DNA of 64,000 nt from Hemibagrus wyckioides (taxonomy: Eukaryota; Chordata; Actinopteri; Siluriformes; Bagridae): positions 10,719,011-10,783,010 of the forward strand of contig NC_080723.1 in assembly GCF_019097595.1 (NCBI RefSeq), written 5' to 3'. This document shows, in pieces, positions 37,436 to 52,200 of the stretch (the first letter of the stretch is position 1; each line of letters starts with the position of its first letter). The position numbers were made by a program, and so were the translations under genes. The notes beneath the pieces were generated by a model. The model ran no database searches. It was not told the origin of the DNA and saw nothing but the letters and a program-made list of their open reading frames with translations.

Positions 37436-39985
37436 CTAGACCAGATTTATTTACTTCAAAATCCCATCTGCACTCTTGGTTAAGGCATTTCTGTATGTCT
37501 GGAATGTATTTTAGACTGTTTGCTCTAACACATGATCTTTGCATTCATTCCTAAATAACCCATTATATGAAAATAAAGTGTTGATATAAATCACAATATC
37601 ACTAGTTATTTCTAGAATCATCTATTAATACAATCTGTCTGCCTGTATGTCTGTTTATTCCCTCTATTTCTCCACTCTGTGTATATCCTCTTGTGTACAA
37701 CCTTTCAGCTGCTCTATTCTCAGCTGGATTTTCCATCTCTGAAGCAGGTGGACCTCTTTCGTCTCATCCACATTCAAAATATAAGACGTGCCTGCAAACT
37801 TGATGTCTGCAATGTTGCACGTCATGCACATAAATAGAGTGGCAATGGAAAACAGCTCTGTGTGTGTGTGTGTGTGTGTGTATTGGGAACCCAGTGTACC
37901 CACATGGCTGGTAAACCACAAGAACATTGACCTTGACCTTTTTTTAGTGTTTGAAAAAAAGCTGCCTCTCTCTCTCTCTCTCTCCCCTCTTATGTCGCAA
38001 AGGTTAACACTCTGCATATGTATCAGGCTCAGGTTTGTGGTTCTGCTTAGTTGATACTTATGTTAATGATTAAGGTTAGGTTTTGAGTTAATGCCAGGTT
38101 CAGAACCGTTTAGAATTTTCAACTGCATGTATTATTTACGTTATTTAGTTTTCACTAATCTGACCATAAAGACCAAAAGAGAAACAAAAATGTGCCCGAA
38201 AGAACAAAGGGGCACATGCTGGCAGAAAAGAAAGAGATAACCACAAGGGTTGGAGTAAATTCTCTGGAGAGCTTCCCATAATTCGGAATGATGTTAGATA
38301 ATGACAATAGTGTAACAATACAGCAAAGGACAGCACACCTAGATGGATATACAAACAAAGGAGGTGCAGTTTGTGGAGATATAAATAGAGATCTGAGTCA
38401 TCAGGCAGCTTTAATACTTCCTTGTAACTTGCATCTTTTGGTCTTGTTTTAGTTAAGCGTACTTTCTCTCTCTCTCTCTCTCTCTCTCTCCCTCGCTATA
38501 GCTCTATGTTGGAAGGGTTCACTTTCACTGGCTCTCTTTGTGTGCAAACGCTGCTAACAATCTTGAAATGATTGCAGTCAGTGGCCTGTGCCAAATGTCT
38601 GCAGGGGATCAAATACATGAATAAAATATCTTCAAAGAAATCTTTGTTCGAGGCCCAGTAGAAAATGAGAGCTTCAAGTATCATTGGGAAGAACTGCTGA
38701 ATATGAATAGTTCACAGATTTCTATGTTCATGAAATTTGTTACATAAAGTGTTTTCTCATATATCTCATATATACTCATATAACTCTTGGTTAGACATTT
38801 AGACAGTTTGACATGGAAAGGTTATTTGTGGTGTACAAAGAACATACAAGCAGTGTAGGTCATACCAACTGTTACTGAATTCTTTCTTTGGCACTTGATT
38901 GTAATCAACTACAACAATAATCATGAAAGCTTCATGTGCCAGGTAACGTAACTTCACGTAACATAACTTTTCAAGATTTTCATTTTGCTGTCAGATGCCT
39001 TTCTAAAATCATCCCTAGAACCACGTGTACTTTTTTAATGATAGTCTTTCAAAATGGCCTAGGGTGAGTGCTGTTTCTAATTTGGTTATAGCAAATAGCT
39101 GTGGAGTTAGCTTTATGACTAAATTACAACGCTGGATGTCCTTTAGTGAGTGTAGAATTGGCAGGGTATGACTGACTATTGCATTTTCATCATGTTTGAT
39201 ATTTTAGACTAGAGTGCACATAAGGGCAAACTTTGACTGTGATGCAAATCTTGGTCTCTCTCTCTCCCTCACACACACACACACACACACACACAGAGTT
39301 ACTATTTCTACTTACACTCCACTGACCCACTGCAGACCAAAGCACCACATGTCCCAGATTCCTGAAACCTCTTAGATCAAACAGACTCAAACTTCCTCTT
39401 GTCCAATCAGTTGGGACATGCAGTGTATCTAAATCAAACAGACACAAACAAAGGAAAACAAATCTGATCTGGAGTGACAAACTTAGCTTGGGTATGTTTT
39501 CAGCATGTCTGAGTGCATTTCTGATGCAGTGTGTGTGTGTGTGTGGGTGGGTGGGGGGGGGATCTGAAGCAAGCTTCACTGTGGCCATATCGGAATGCAA
39601 GCTTGTGTAGAGCCAGTGAAAACGCCAAAGACCAGCATTCAAGTCTGCCTTTTAGTTTTCACAGTGAAACACACTTTTAATGAATGATTTATTCAGTACA
39701 GGATACAGAAGTGTGTGTTAACAAATGCAAGCAATAACTAGTGTGCATGTTGTCAGTTCTTTTCCATGCACAGTATTTTGTCTAAAGGCCATGATTTGAT
39801 GTTCTACACATTGCTCTACTTGTAGGTTTGTTTACTGTAATAAATCTTGCTTCAGTTTTTTTTCTAGGTTCCTGAAGATATCCTGAAAGATTGTAGATAG
39901 AATTCTCCAAAAGAGGGTTCTTTAGGTGACATTCAGTAGGTGCGCCATTTACAACTTCCTTGCCACAACAAAATCTGAGGTGGAA
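37436..39985. other. Intergenic region with microsatellites
   Basis: GT run at 37859-37882, CT runs at 37964-37986 and 38464-38492, CT/CA run at 39254-39296, and GT run at 39530-39546 passing into GGGTGGGTGGGGG. The open frames across these runs are repeat-driven. No gene is supported. Confidence 0.6.
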
Positions 39986-39987
39986 AG

Positions 39988-40400
39988 AACACTATTTGGC
40001 CAAAGATATGTGGACACACGATCATCATACTCATGTGGATCTTACCACAAATGCTGTTTTTTATGCTGTAACATTAAAATTTCCCTTCACTGGAACAAAG
40101 AGACTCAAACCCTGCTCCAACATGACAATGCCCCTGTGCACAAAGCAGCTCCATGAAGACATGGTGTCGAGGTTAAGGTTGGAGTGGAAGAACTCGAGTG
40201 TCCTGCACAGAGCCCTGACTCTGACTCAACCCCACTGAACACCTTTGGGATGAACTGGAACAATGAATGCACCCCAGATCTCCTAACCCAACATAATTAC
40301 ATGACTTGCTGTTGTAATCAGGTGCACTAATGCTCTTGCAGCTGAAGAATGAAGCCACACTACAAAATTCTATGGAAATCTCCCCAGATGGTACTCGTAA
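39988..40400 (+). mobile_element. Tc1-derived non-autonomous element, copy 3
   Basis: It starts TTGGCCAAAGATATGTGGACAC and continues with TTCCCTTCACTGGAACAAAG, CTGCTCCAACATGACAATGCC, AGCTCCATGAAGACATGGTG and TTTGGGATGAACTGGAAC, in the same order as copies 1 and 2. The right terminal repeat is not recognisable. Confidence 0.75.
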
Positions 40401-40854
40401 AAAAGCTTCTGTTAACATCCTTTGCTTCGTTCTTCTGGAGAAATATTGCTGGGAAATTCTCCATCAGAGGTTTCTTTAGAAGTCAAGTATATATAAAGTA
40501 TTTACTATTCAGTTTACTCCATTTGGAACCTTCATGCTTGAAAAACCAAATAAGTAGATAAATCAATTCATGAACAAATGTTGAATGCACCTTGGGCGAA
40601 CAATGATGCTTCAATGACTGCCACAGGTTTGAGGTTGTGGCCAGAACTGGATTTCAGGAGCATCAGGAAAAGGAAGGTGTTTGTCTTGGGCCCCCAAGAT
40701 GCCAACGGCCCCCTAAAATACTAAATAATATATGCTGAAAAATTAAATATTAATGAACGTGGCCCCTATCTTATATTTTGCTTAGGGCCTTCAAATTACT
40801 CGAGTCGACCCAGATTGTGGATAGTTTATCAAGCTTGTTATTTAATTACGGACG

Positions 40855-41260
40855 CTGTTAGGACGCAGTCTCTTGTCGCGTGAGAGAAGGAAAAGCCCCA
40901 AAAACTACAGAGGGCCGGAGTGGACTAGAAAAAGCACGAGCGATGACTCCGCCTCTCCGGTGCTTTTCTTTTTTTTCCCTTCTTACTCCTGTCTATGAGG
41001 CAGCAGGAGAGCAGACAGACACCGAGAGACACAGGAGCGATATACACCATGGCCATGCTGAAGCGGGCGCAGCTGTTTGAAAGCGCCAGCAGCCGCGCGC
41101 GTTTCACCTCGACGTGGTCACGGAGCGCCGCACGCGCCGCAGCCGGAAGCCAGATGAGTGACGCCGAGGCGCGCGAGCCGACGACAAAATGAGGCTCCTC
41201 CGCACTTTGACCGCCGAGCTCGGCGCTGCTTTCACGGCAAGCAGTCACGCTTTAGGTGTT
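40855..41260 (+). promoter_or_regulatory. nuak1: NUAK1 CpG island / 5' region
   Basis: A strongly GC- and CpG-rich block (CAGCCGCGCGCGTTTC, GCCGCACGCGCCGC, GAGGCGCGCGAGCC) in AT-rich surroundings, starting about 1 kb before the NUAK1 ATG. It is most simply the NUAK1 promoter and 5'UTR. The 41.26-41.93 kb stretch that follows is AT-rich and could be 5'UTR or a 5' intron. Confidence 0.55.
41049..41192 (+). CDS. Candidate upstream ORF or alternative first exon, 47 codons
   Basis: The start context CACCATGGCC is an optimal Kozak site, much better than that of the assigned NUAK1 ATG. The product begins MAMLKRAQLF and is rich in Ala, Arg and Ser with no acidic residue for its first 30 positions apart from one Glu, like a mitochondrial presequence, and ends EAREPTTK. 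It lies in the CpG island. It may be a regulatory uORF of NUAK1; coding use is unproven. Confidence 0.3.
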   Translation: MAMLKRAQLFESASSRARFTSTWSRSAARAAAGSQMSDAEAREPTTK

Positions 41261-41930
41261 TTTCTTTTTTTTCATCTGCGCTATTTTTTTGGTGAATTCG
41301 AGCGATAGCAATTGTAGGCTATGAGGTGTCCCAGGTAAACAAAGAAATACCGGGGGAGGCCATGGTTAGATACCGAGAACGGACGCTTTTATACGTTAAG
41401 AATAGGTGAAATAACGTTATTCAGGCTAATTGTATCTTTTTTTAATGTAATGTAATGAATTAAATGCCTAACAGCAAGTGTATAAATAGTACCGACAGGA
41501 CAATTAGCGTCCGATTCTTAATTCATAGACTTAGTGTTCATATTAAAAATGCCTCGCATCATATACCTGAGATGCCAGTTTACACGTTTAACGACCCCGT
41601 CCTCTTTATTAGCATCATTAGCCACTTTTGTCATTGCTCGGACCTTTTTAGGCTAGTGAATAGATTTTAGATAGGTAGAATAGGCTATAGGTAGAATAAC
41701 TACACGATATATATCATGAGGGATCACTAGAGATCCTTGTAATCACTGACACTCATTATTTTTTACTATATGTCAGCATATAACATGATATAGGCTACAA
41801 GCAGACGTTTCGTCGTTGTTTATTTATTTATTTATTTATTGATATATCTTATAATTAGGCGTATTAACCTATTATTGATACTTCGAAGCTAGGTAGTAGG
41901 ATATAAACATTAATCGAGCAGGAAGAGTTG

Positions 41931-43261
41931 ATGTCCTGCGAGGACATGGATGTTAGTCGGCCAGATGTCGAGGCGCTCCAGGGGTCACCGGGGAAACCGG
42001 GAGCCGATGAGCCGCTCGCCGCTTCACCTCAGTCGGGCGGGGAGAGCCAGCGCAGTTCGGGAGTGAAGAAACACCACCATAAACACAACCTGAAACACCG
42101 CTACGAGCTGCTGGAAACGCTGGGCAGAGGCACGTACGGCAAAGTGAAGAAGGCCATCGAGAGGCACTCAGGGAGAGTGGTGAGTGTTGCTTCATTCTTT
42201 TGCACTTTAAATGAATTGATGAATGAATGAATTGGCACTGATGAGCCGAGGGAGATGAGTTGCACCAGAATTCAGCAGTCTGGGCTGATGTTTCCTTCCC
42301 CCCCTAGTTTCCATTAAAGTTTAGCAGGCAAGCCATATACCTGCGTAGTAGCACTGTACCATATCTAAATATTAGCCTACAGTATTTTATGTTATTTTTA
42401 TGCTAGTTTCTGCTATAAACAGTTTTCGAAGTATAGCCGCAGCCAATCTCAGTGAAAGTTGGCAGGGAAAGAAAAGAGCTCAGCAATTAATTTAACGAGC
42501 ACAGCTGGTAAAATGATGTACTGCGTTTTTTCTCCTCCAGGGAATTGTGTTAGCTGTGGTCAGCGCGCATGCGCAGTGTGTAACCAGGGCTGCGGGCACG
42601 CGCTCGGCCAGCTGTTTCTCAGGTCTTAACGGCGCGTGATGTGGATGTGCATTACTTAAACACCCACGTGTCTCTATTTTAGTCTTTGAGGCAGAGTTTG
42701 AAAAGTGTGTTACAGTCAGATTCAAGGACAAACGTAAAGAAGGTAGTATGCTTGAAAATAATAATAATAATAGTTTTGTAGAAGGAATTCCTTCAGTGTG
42801 TATAAAAGGTCAGCTTTATGTGTACATTCAGCACTATGAGAATGACTTCAACACTGAGAGAATGCAACTTTCTGGTTATTGGCATTTAGCTCACTTAGAC
42901 AGACATCAATGTTTCTGATATTTTGCATTTGTGCATTAAGCAACATGTACCTTATGTGTAATACAGCCTGGCCATTTCCATACACCTCTGTTTGTTCAGA
43001 TCAGCAGTGAGAATGACTAATGGAAACATACCGGGTATAGTTTTGCCATTCCTTGGTCCTGTTTTTCACCATGAGTATGAATATTAAAGCATTTTGAGTT
43101 ATATGGCAGCAAGGTCAAGCTCACATTCATAGTGAATCAAACCATGTATATTAGAGATACTGAGATAAAGACACTAACAAAACTGGGAACGATAACAGTT
43201 GCTAGGTGACATGTCAAAATTGTGTCAAACAGTAAAGAAAGCAGTGTAGCCCTTTCTTAAT

Positions 43262-43292
<31 letters not shown>

Positions 43293-46200
43293 ACACACAC
43301 ATACACCTTATGGATTTTATTGTTTATTAATAAAGGAATGATCTTTTCCTCTGGGTGGGTGAATGTGTTTAAGAGACTGTGAAAGACTCATGCTTCTTGG
43401 CAGCACAAATCACTGATATGGCATGTTATGACGCTATTGCAATAGCATATCCCCTGGGAGCCTTTTGCTCTGTTATGAATGTGTAGCTTGTGTACTCTGT
43501 TTCTTTTTTTCTTTTTTTTTTGACTAGCACACAGAACGAGGTCTGCTCTCTCCCTCCACTAAGTCAAACACGCACAGCACACAGCACCCCCAGGCTGGGG
43601 TATGTTGGGCCCAACGCCAGGACCAAGTTTGTGTCTGGTGAATGACTGTTGGGTCATAAAGCTAAATATAAACCAGAGCTTTGGAGAGAGGTGTATACAA
43701 ACACATCCTTCACCTCACTTTTTCTGACTGTTAGCAAGAGTTAGTTGAGTTACAGCATGAGGAAAAAGGGCATGACACCTTGAAAGACAATCCCACCTCC
43801 CCATCGAACAAGTTTCTTTCACTTTCACTTTGAGCCACTTTTGATTTGTTTTATATACATGTTTTCTTTCTGCTGTCTGAGGATAGACACTGAAAACAGA
43901 AGTTTATTGTTCTAGTGTGTGTATGAGTCTGCCTGTGTGGTGTTACCGAGACCAGGAGTTATTTGTTTAACAGATACAGTCTTACATTCCTGTGTTATCT
44001 CTCTAAGGAACAGAGGTTTCCTTCAAGAGCCACAACCTGTTATCAACCACTGCAATCCTATATATATACCTCTGTGTGTGTGTGTGTACATAATGTACAT
44101 CTATATAAATGAACATTATTACTGTGTTGCCACACAGGTGTGCGTTAGAGAGTGATTTACAAAGTCTGTGTTATATCCTCTTGTGACTGTGTGCTCCGAC
44201 GAGGTGTGTGTGTGTATGTCCTTTAAAAGACTGGGAAAAGGTTATGGTGACAGGATGATGGAAGACAGGTAGTGAAAGAGCATATTACACAGAGAATGAA
44301 AATGCCATGGAAAGTTTATATCTAATGGAGAGTTTAAGTCATTTGAATTCTATTAATACTGATTTAGGATCAGTATCTTCTTTCAAATCTGTATTGTAAC
44401 TATTCAAACCCTAATCAGGTTCCTGATCGGATTGCATTAGTTATTAGGTTCTAACAGCAGCTCACAGGCTTATTCACTGGGTGTGCGATTAGACAATTAA
44501 TCCAGCCAGGGTTTAACAATACACAAAATTCATGTTTAATACAATATCAGTTATGATACAGCAAAAATAAGCATCACCTCAATATGTTTCTTTCCACATG
44601 TGTATTGTTTATTTAAAAACCATGTGCTTAAGAGAAATGTGGGCCTTTTAAATCGCTGTAGCTGGTCCTGCATCGAGATGAAGATGGTGCTCCTTCTTCA
44701 GAATAGATTGCCGGATGATGAAGATACAGTATTGACCTGGGTCTGTCTGTGTCCATTCCTGGTCTCTTGTTTTATTTTTATGTCACAGTGGATTGGTCAC
44801 AGTCATAACAAAATCCAAATGATTTTTTATTTGAAGTTTATTCATAGCAGGCATGCACATGTCTAGCCTAGCCTGTATTTTTGTAGGTAGTATCACATTA
44901 ACATGAACAGCTGTACTAAGAGGTGGGATTAAGCATTTTTGGGACATGAGCCGTCGATGCACATGACCAATTGCTTTCACATGCTTCTCTAATGGGAAAC
45001 CATTCTCAAATGGATGAAATACATTTCTTTTTTAAATGTCAGCTGGTCAGAGACATTAAAGTAGAGGGAGGTTTTCAGATCGTCTTGTTACTAAACAGGA
45101 GGCAGAGTTGTTTTCACTGGATCAGATCCAGATGTTTTTTTTTTTACCCCAATGTAAGACTGTTGGGGTGAGGACTGCAGCTCTTTTAGAATACAAAAAT
45201 GTTCGTATTTTGAAGGGGGAGTTCAGCACTGTCCACACCAGGCCCCTCTGGAGTCCTTACATTCCTACACTATTATTGTGGGGCTGGCAGGAGGCACATA
45301 CCTGAGCTCTGGATAAACTTTATGAGATAATGGAAAACAGTTTGCTGTGTCTTACCAATAAAACTCCAAAGATTTCAACTGAGTGTGCAGTGAATTGGAC
45401 CCATTTATGTATTTATTTATACCATTTTATTCCACGTAATCAAGTTTTAAGCCATTCCGGTTGGGTTTCCTTATAGGGCTGTGCTGCATAATTTACCTTC
45501 AGCTCTGCCTAGCATGTGGTTTTTGTTTCTCAGTAAAAAGCAGGGCTTCAGTGCACAGGGCTCCTCCTTTGGCAAAGCGTACAGTTGTCCGGCTTCTTAT
45601 CCTATCATTAGACTAGAAGAAATGATTTATCAGCAGACTTCTAGTGAAGATGGATGGGCAAGACTTATACCATGTCATTAAGTTCCTGTTGCATCGTGTT
45701 TAGTAAAAGCAAAGATTTTGGAGCCGTCACGTTTGTTTTGACTTACGAGGTTGAACTACATGTGTTCTGGTAAGTATCATACAAGGAAATATAATTCATA
45801 AACAGAAATGTGGACAAAGTTTTTGAGTTAAATCATTGTTTTAGTCCATTCATTCACTTCCAGCTGTCAGTTTGTGTTTGTGTATTGGCAAAGTAAAATC
45901 ACCTGTTTGAGAAGTGACATAACATACAATTGAGTTACAGAACAACTTCCTGGGTACACAGCTCATATTGGGTGTTCATTCTCCCTAATAAACACTTTAA
46001 TTCCACTTCACAGTGTTGTGTCAACTCTATAAATGTCATGAAGCACATGGGTGTGAGTGTGTTAGCCAGTAAAATCTTTGCCAGCCTTTCCTTTTCCGTT
46101 ATATATCACACCTGTCAGCACAGTATCTCCCTTCTGCATTGTTCTAAAATTAAATTCTGAGTTCAGCAGTGACATTTACTTTAAAGGAGAAGGTAAAGCA

Positions 46201-49200
46201 ATGAATACAGATGTATGAAGATACCCATCTTTCCGTGTAAATCATAGACTATGCCATGACTAGAGCACAGCCATAGCCACAAACAAACAGCAGGAAATTA
46301 CAACGACTGAGCTGAACAGAATTGACGAACAGGTGATCGTGCAACTGGGAAGGAAAATTAGCACAGCAGCATACGAGCTGCTTTCCCCAGCCTGTCATCT
46401 CCAGTGCAATCTGTAATGTTGTGTTTCTGTAAAATATGAACATTCTCTAGGAATCCTCACATTGTATTTTACCAAGAATACTATGTCACAGTGATTAGAG
46501 GAGGACCAACGCTTATGAGATCATTACACAGTATCGCAGAAATAGAGCCAGGGTCACAGGATATTCACATACTATGACCATTACCTTGTGCTATCTATAT
46601 TCATTTTAAGGCTTATACTCGAACACAGGGATCTCTCGTTTAGCATGTGGAATCATGCACATGTTATGGAGTCTGCATGCTCCCTATTCTTCGAAACATG
46701 TGGATCTGTTCTCTGCAGTGCAACCCGATCCATCTATTAGAGGGAAAGCTGTCTTAGGTCCCGAGTCTCAGTGAGAAAGCATTGCCCAATCCTCACCGCC
46801 CACACGAGCAGAGTAAAGACACAGCGAGGGCCTCCATTACTGCACCACGGCCTGTGCTCTTTTCCAACCTGCAAGCCTTCATTTTCTCCAAGGAGGCTTT
46901 GAAAATGACACACTGAATGAAATGGCTAGGTTTGAAGTACTGGGCCCCATGTTTAGGTCGGTGCTTGTTGGGTCAGGTCCATTCCTCGCTCTCCAAAGTT
47001 TGGTTAAGGTCAGAGAGGGTGGTCTGGTCTTATTGCTCTGTTTGTTGGTTAAGTTTTCACATGCAATTTTGTGTACTTAGACACTGCTATCATTTATATA
47101 CCATCATTCCACGCACAGGGGAAGAACTTTTATCTGATTAGCTGACATGAAGTTGCTCCAGTTCCCCTCAAAAATGAATCACACCTTCATACTATGGGAG
47201 CATGCCTATGACTACTTTGACAAATGCATGAACCATAAAAAGACACATTTTTATAAACAACTACATTTCTTACTATTCAGATATGGCTAAACAAAACATT
47301 AGGAAATAGCCACTGTACAAATATAACACTTACCAAAGTGACAAAAAAACAATAAACATCATTTCTGATAATGAGACTAGTTCTTGGCATGTCTCTGTGC
47401 CTTAATGTCAGAAAATACCCATGAAAATGGCTTCTGTCATATTATTGTGTACTACTGAGTGGGCCAACATAAAAGTGTTCACTATCATCACAACATCGAA
47501 TACTGAAGATGACGCAGCCATTTGTGATTGGGAGTCAAGGGCACAGAACTGGCCATGCTTTCTGGGTGAACAGAATGTCAAATGCTGTCTACTGACCAGT
47601 CGTGGTTTCTGAGCTCCTGCTGCAGTCTTGGAGGATGCATTCCCAGTGTGATGGGAAGAATTAGTCATTAGGCGGGAATCAAAATGGGAAGAAAGGGAGG
47701 AAAATAGGGGAGGATACTTGTGCAGGTTTTGTAAACATTACCACTGATGGCTTGATGACTAAATTCTATGAATTATGTGACGACTAAAACGCATTAATCC
47801 ATTTTATTGTTACAGGTTGCCATAAAGTCCATTAAGAAGGAAAAAATCAAAGATGAGCAGGACATGGTGCACATCCGTCGGGAGATTGAGATCATGTCGT
47901 CCCTCCGTCACCCCCACATCATTTCTATATATGAAGGTTTGTCTTTTCCTCAAATCCATGTCACTGCTTGAATGCATCTTCCAAACTTTGTTGTTCAAAC
48001 GGCAGATTTTAATTTTCTCAGTTCAGCTCAGTGTTCCAGTGACTTTCATCTGTCTGCCTGTTTGTGTGTGTGCTGTGTTTTCTGTGCCATGATGGAACGT
48101 TTCAGGCTAAAGATGTTACTGTTAGATCATCACTGTTAGCTCTGTTATTAATCATCTGTTTGTCTGTGTGTGCTTTTGGAAGTCTGTGTGTGTATGAGCA
48201 AATATCTGATTGTGTGTGCACTAGAGAAGGGTGTCTGTGGGCATCTTTCCACACATATAAGGGGTCTCCTCCAATCCTCTTGATCTTGAAGCCAGACATC
48301 TGCTGGTGGTTTCTGTGTGAGCAGCTGGGAAGCAGACTCTCTGGGAAGCAGAGGGAGCTCTTGGTGTCTTCATTTCACCCTCATGTGCTGACGCATCTCT
48401 GACTTGGCTATGAATTAAACATTGTTTCAATAAATAACTAAAATCCTTCTTAGTACTAATAATAAATGACTTATCCTGGGCTGTACTGCGCTCTTTCTTT
48501 TTTAGTGCATTGATGTATACATTTTTATCCAGCCGGCTCTTTGGGTGGGTCGCGTTTAAAAACAAACAGCTGAGTGACTCTGAATAACAGCCCTCAGGTT
48601 CTTCTACGTGTATGTAGCATGATTCATGGTCTGAGATCCTTGTACCTGATTTCTAGAGGAATATTGCTTTCATGTCCTTCTGCTGGCACACACGGAATTA
48701 GCTAACTGGTGCTTTCTTGTTTCACACAATCTACAAATAATAAACACAGAGACTGTGTTTATTAAGTGGTGAGCGTCTGATGAGGAGTGATATTTGCCTC
48801 GGTGTAATGTTATAACTCAACCCGTGTTGTGGTTGGCCCATTGCAGAATGTCTGAGATGATGATTAGGAGACAACACCCATCCAAATGAGCCTCTGGAGT
48901 CAGGCAGCTAGTGTCTATGTGTATACTGGTTTGTCTGCCATTACCACTTCAACAGTTCTGTTATTTTTTTATATACTGCATGGTTTTTGGTCTATCTTGT
49001 TAAATTGTGTTTACTGTTGTGGCTTGGCCTCCTCCCAAAATAGCACTGAAACCTATAGACAGAGAAATATATATTTGGCTACACCCTTGTCAACCGTTAA
49101 TCGCATATGTGAGACAAGCTGATCCAGATGTGATCCAGATAAACTCATTTACAATGTCACCAGTTGAACGTCCCACTTCTTCTTGCTTCCATTTCAGACT

Positions 49201-52200
49201 CTGCAGTAGGTTTCTCTGTTTTAAAGCTTAAAAAGAAAAGCAAACGCAGAACTTCCTCTAACCCAGAGCTGGATGCTACTTGCTTTCACAGCACAGTCAG
49301 TATACACACTTGTGTGGTAGTAATTATAGCTGCCTGAATTGTGTGTGTAATCGTGTCGTGGAGTCTGAAAGGAGTGAGCAGCTCAGGAACAATATTCAGT
49401 AATTGCAACGTTGTGAGCAGAGCTACTGAACAAAGACCCGGAGTGATGGGCAAGTGGAACCCAGCAATGTGTCACTGCCTAAGGTTATGTAATCTGCCTA
49501 ATTATTCCCTGTAGGATGAGTGAGAAATGGGAATAAGGGGTCAGAGGTCACAGCTAATGAACACAATTATGAACTGAAAGAGCCACAAGGCCATGGGTTC
49601 TGAACTTCACCTGGCACAAGGTCTCTGTCCCAGTGGAGCTGTAGAAGACCAGAATCAGGAAAGAACAGAAAAAGCATTTAAAGGTGTTTTACTCTAAATG
49701 GATTTAAACATGGTTTCTGCTCCCTGTAACACTGCGCCAAAGGGAACATGATGCACTTTTCAATTCAGTTTTCATTATTCCTGCACTTCAGTGGTGTAAT
49801 TATAGCAAGACACTCACACCCATAACATAAAACATGTTTATGTCAGGCAGAGAAAGCATTAAACCCATTTACTCACATGTATGTGGAAATTTGGGTCATT
49901 TCTTGTAGAAAACTGTGTACTATTTAGTAGTTTAAATGTTCTAGTATTTAATAATATTTGGTATATGTACTTTTTAACTTATGGATATTCTGATAACAAA
50001 ATTTGCAAGCATGAAAAAAAAACTGATTTTCACATTTTACAGTGTTTAAATTATTGTTTTTTTTCCCAGTATGTAACTCCCATATGCTCCTGAGACTCCT
50101 GCCATTAAAGTATCATCATCAGGCACACAATCATGACTGATGAAATGGGTCGTAGAAACGACTACTGAGCTATTTTGAAACATCTATGTTTTGGCTTTGA
50201 ATAACTGCTCCCCGTCAACGTGCAAACGGCTGTCGCACCTATCAGCTGCTTGCTACTTTCCACAACAGTGTGATAAGTGCGTGATTTATAGCAATGGAAC
50301 AGTGGCACTGTGTTAGCTCCTGCCCTCTCAGCATTCTCTTCCTCTTCTCTCTTGTTTTCCTCTTACACAATTCCCAGAAGGCCTGGCGCTCCACCTTCCT
50401 GCCTTGCAGTTGAAGGCCACAGAAAAGTGAAGTTGAGTGAGCTGATGTTTCTCTGCAGACGGCCTGCTGGCCTCATCTCAGGGTGGAGTGTTCTTTATAA
50501 AGAGAATTGGGAATTTTGAGGCTTTGACAGAAACAACCACTTTCTCTTCCAGAAAGTGTGGTGCAGGGTTTCATTATAATTTGCTGTGTTTGTTGTCGTT
50601 ACACCACCGCTGAGCCCCATGCTCATTAGCGGTTTAAGTCATGACCCTATGAACTCTGCCGTCTGTCCAGTCAAAAATATTTACTTTATCTTTTCTTTTT
50701 CTTCTTTTTTTCCGCCTTTATATTTAAAAATGTCCTAAAAAGAGTGTATTATTTTTCATTTGTGATGCAGCGTCAATTAAACTTTACAGGAAATTTTTAT
50801 TTTTGACCACAGGATATTCTTTGAAGATTGTTGTCTCTGTGGCTGCGTCTTTCTCCACGTGAACGTTTGCCAAATGTTATGCACCATATCCTTATTACAT
50901 GACATGCTGTGTATTTCAGGAAATACACAGTAGATAATAGATATCCTTTATTTATTTATGCCGCAGGCACATAATTCTTTGTTGATTTGTTTTTACCGAG
51001 TTACCTTACAGTCTGTTTTGTATTATGTTGCAGTATTTGAGAATAAGGACAAGATTGTGATCGTGATGGAGTATGCCAGTAAGGGGGAGCTGTATGATTA
51101 CATCAGTGAGCGTCGGCGACTTACGGAAAGAGAGACGCGCCACTTCTTCAGGCAGATCGTGTCTGCAGTGCACTACTGCCATAAGGTACTGTACATGCCT
51201 GATTTTAAACCTCAATCTCTTTCTAGCGCACCTTGTGACCTTTGTTCAGATCAAGAAGTGCACGGTTGAAAAAGCCAAGCGCATAAATGTATCAGCTCTG
51301 TGCACATGTTGTCTTTGGCTTCTGCATGTTCAGAAGTGATCTCTAAATGATGGAATGATCGTTAACCGCTTTCTATCCTGAGCCATGAATTCACGTTAGT
51401 TTAAAGGGACAAGCTGGTAGGTCCATATTTACTGGGTTGCCTGAAGCTAGAGATAATTGAGTGGGCCACACATATCACACATTCTGCCTGTAGGCATGCT
51501 TGGAAATCTCCCCTCTTGTCTTTCTGTCCGGTCTTTCATTGCCTCCCTCCGTGGCCTGGATCCCCTGCTGTGCTCCATTTAGAGGCCAGTCCCAAAAGAC
51601 ACAATGCTGTGTGCTGGCCCGTCGACTGCGAGCTGGCTTGCACTACTTGTGTGAAGGGAATGATTATATTTCAGTTTTCCGGGGAAGCCCGTAGGTGACC
51701 CGTGGTGACCCAGGCGCGACTGAGTCATCATTATTCTGTACAGTGGGACATGTGTACCATCATGTAGGGTTGGCACAGATGGCAGAGGAAGTGGCATGCT
51801 CTACATGTTGCCCCATCTGCTCCATTCAGATGCTTGCTGAACATGTGTTCCCTTTCCAAGCCAGCCAAGTTGGAAGTGTACAGTGCATTGCTGCATTACT
51901 AACGATCTCTGCTGCGACTGAACTTGTGTCCCTAATCTTGAACGGCTGTGCTTCAGGCAGTGCTTCCCACATGTTAGTTTCTGCTTTAAAGGAAACACTA
52001 ATGACACAGTCGGGTTTTGATTCAGAGCTGGTGTGAGAACATAACTCGCTGTAGTCCATAATTACAGGCGTGTGTTTATGGTGCAGATGTTAGTTGGTCC
52101 ATCTCAATATGTTGCTTATGACCTCAGTAGATATAATGGTGTGGTGTTGTCTGAGGAGGTTGTCATATTTATTTAGGTACATTCTTTACTTGTTAGAGCA

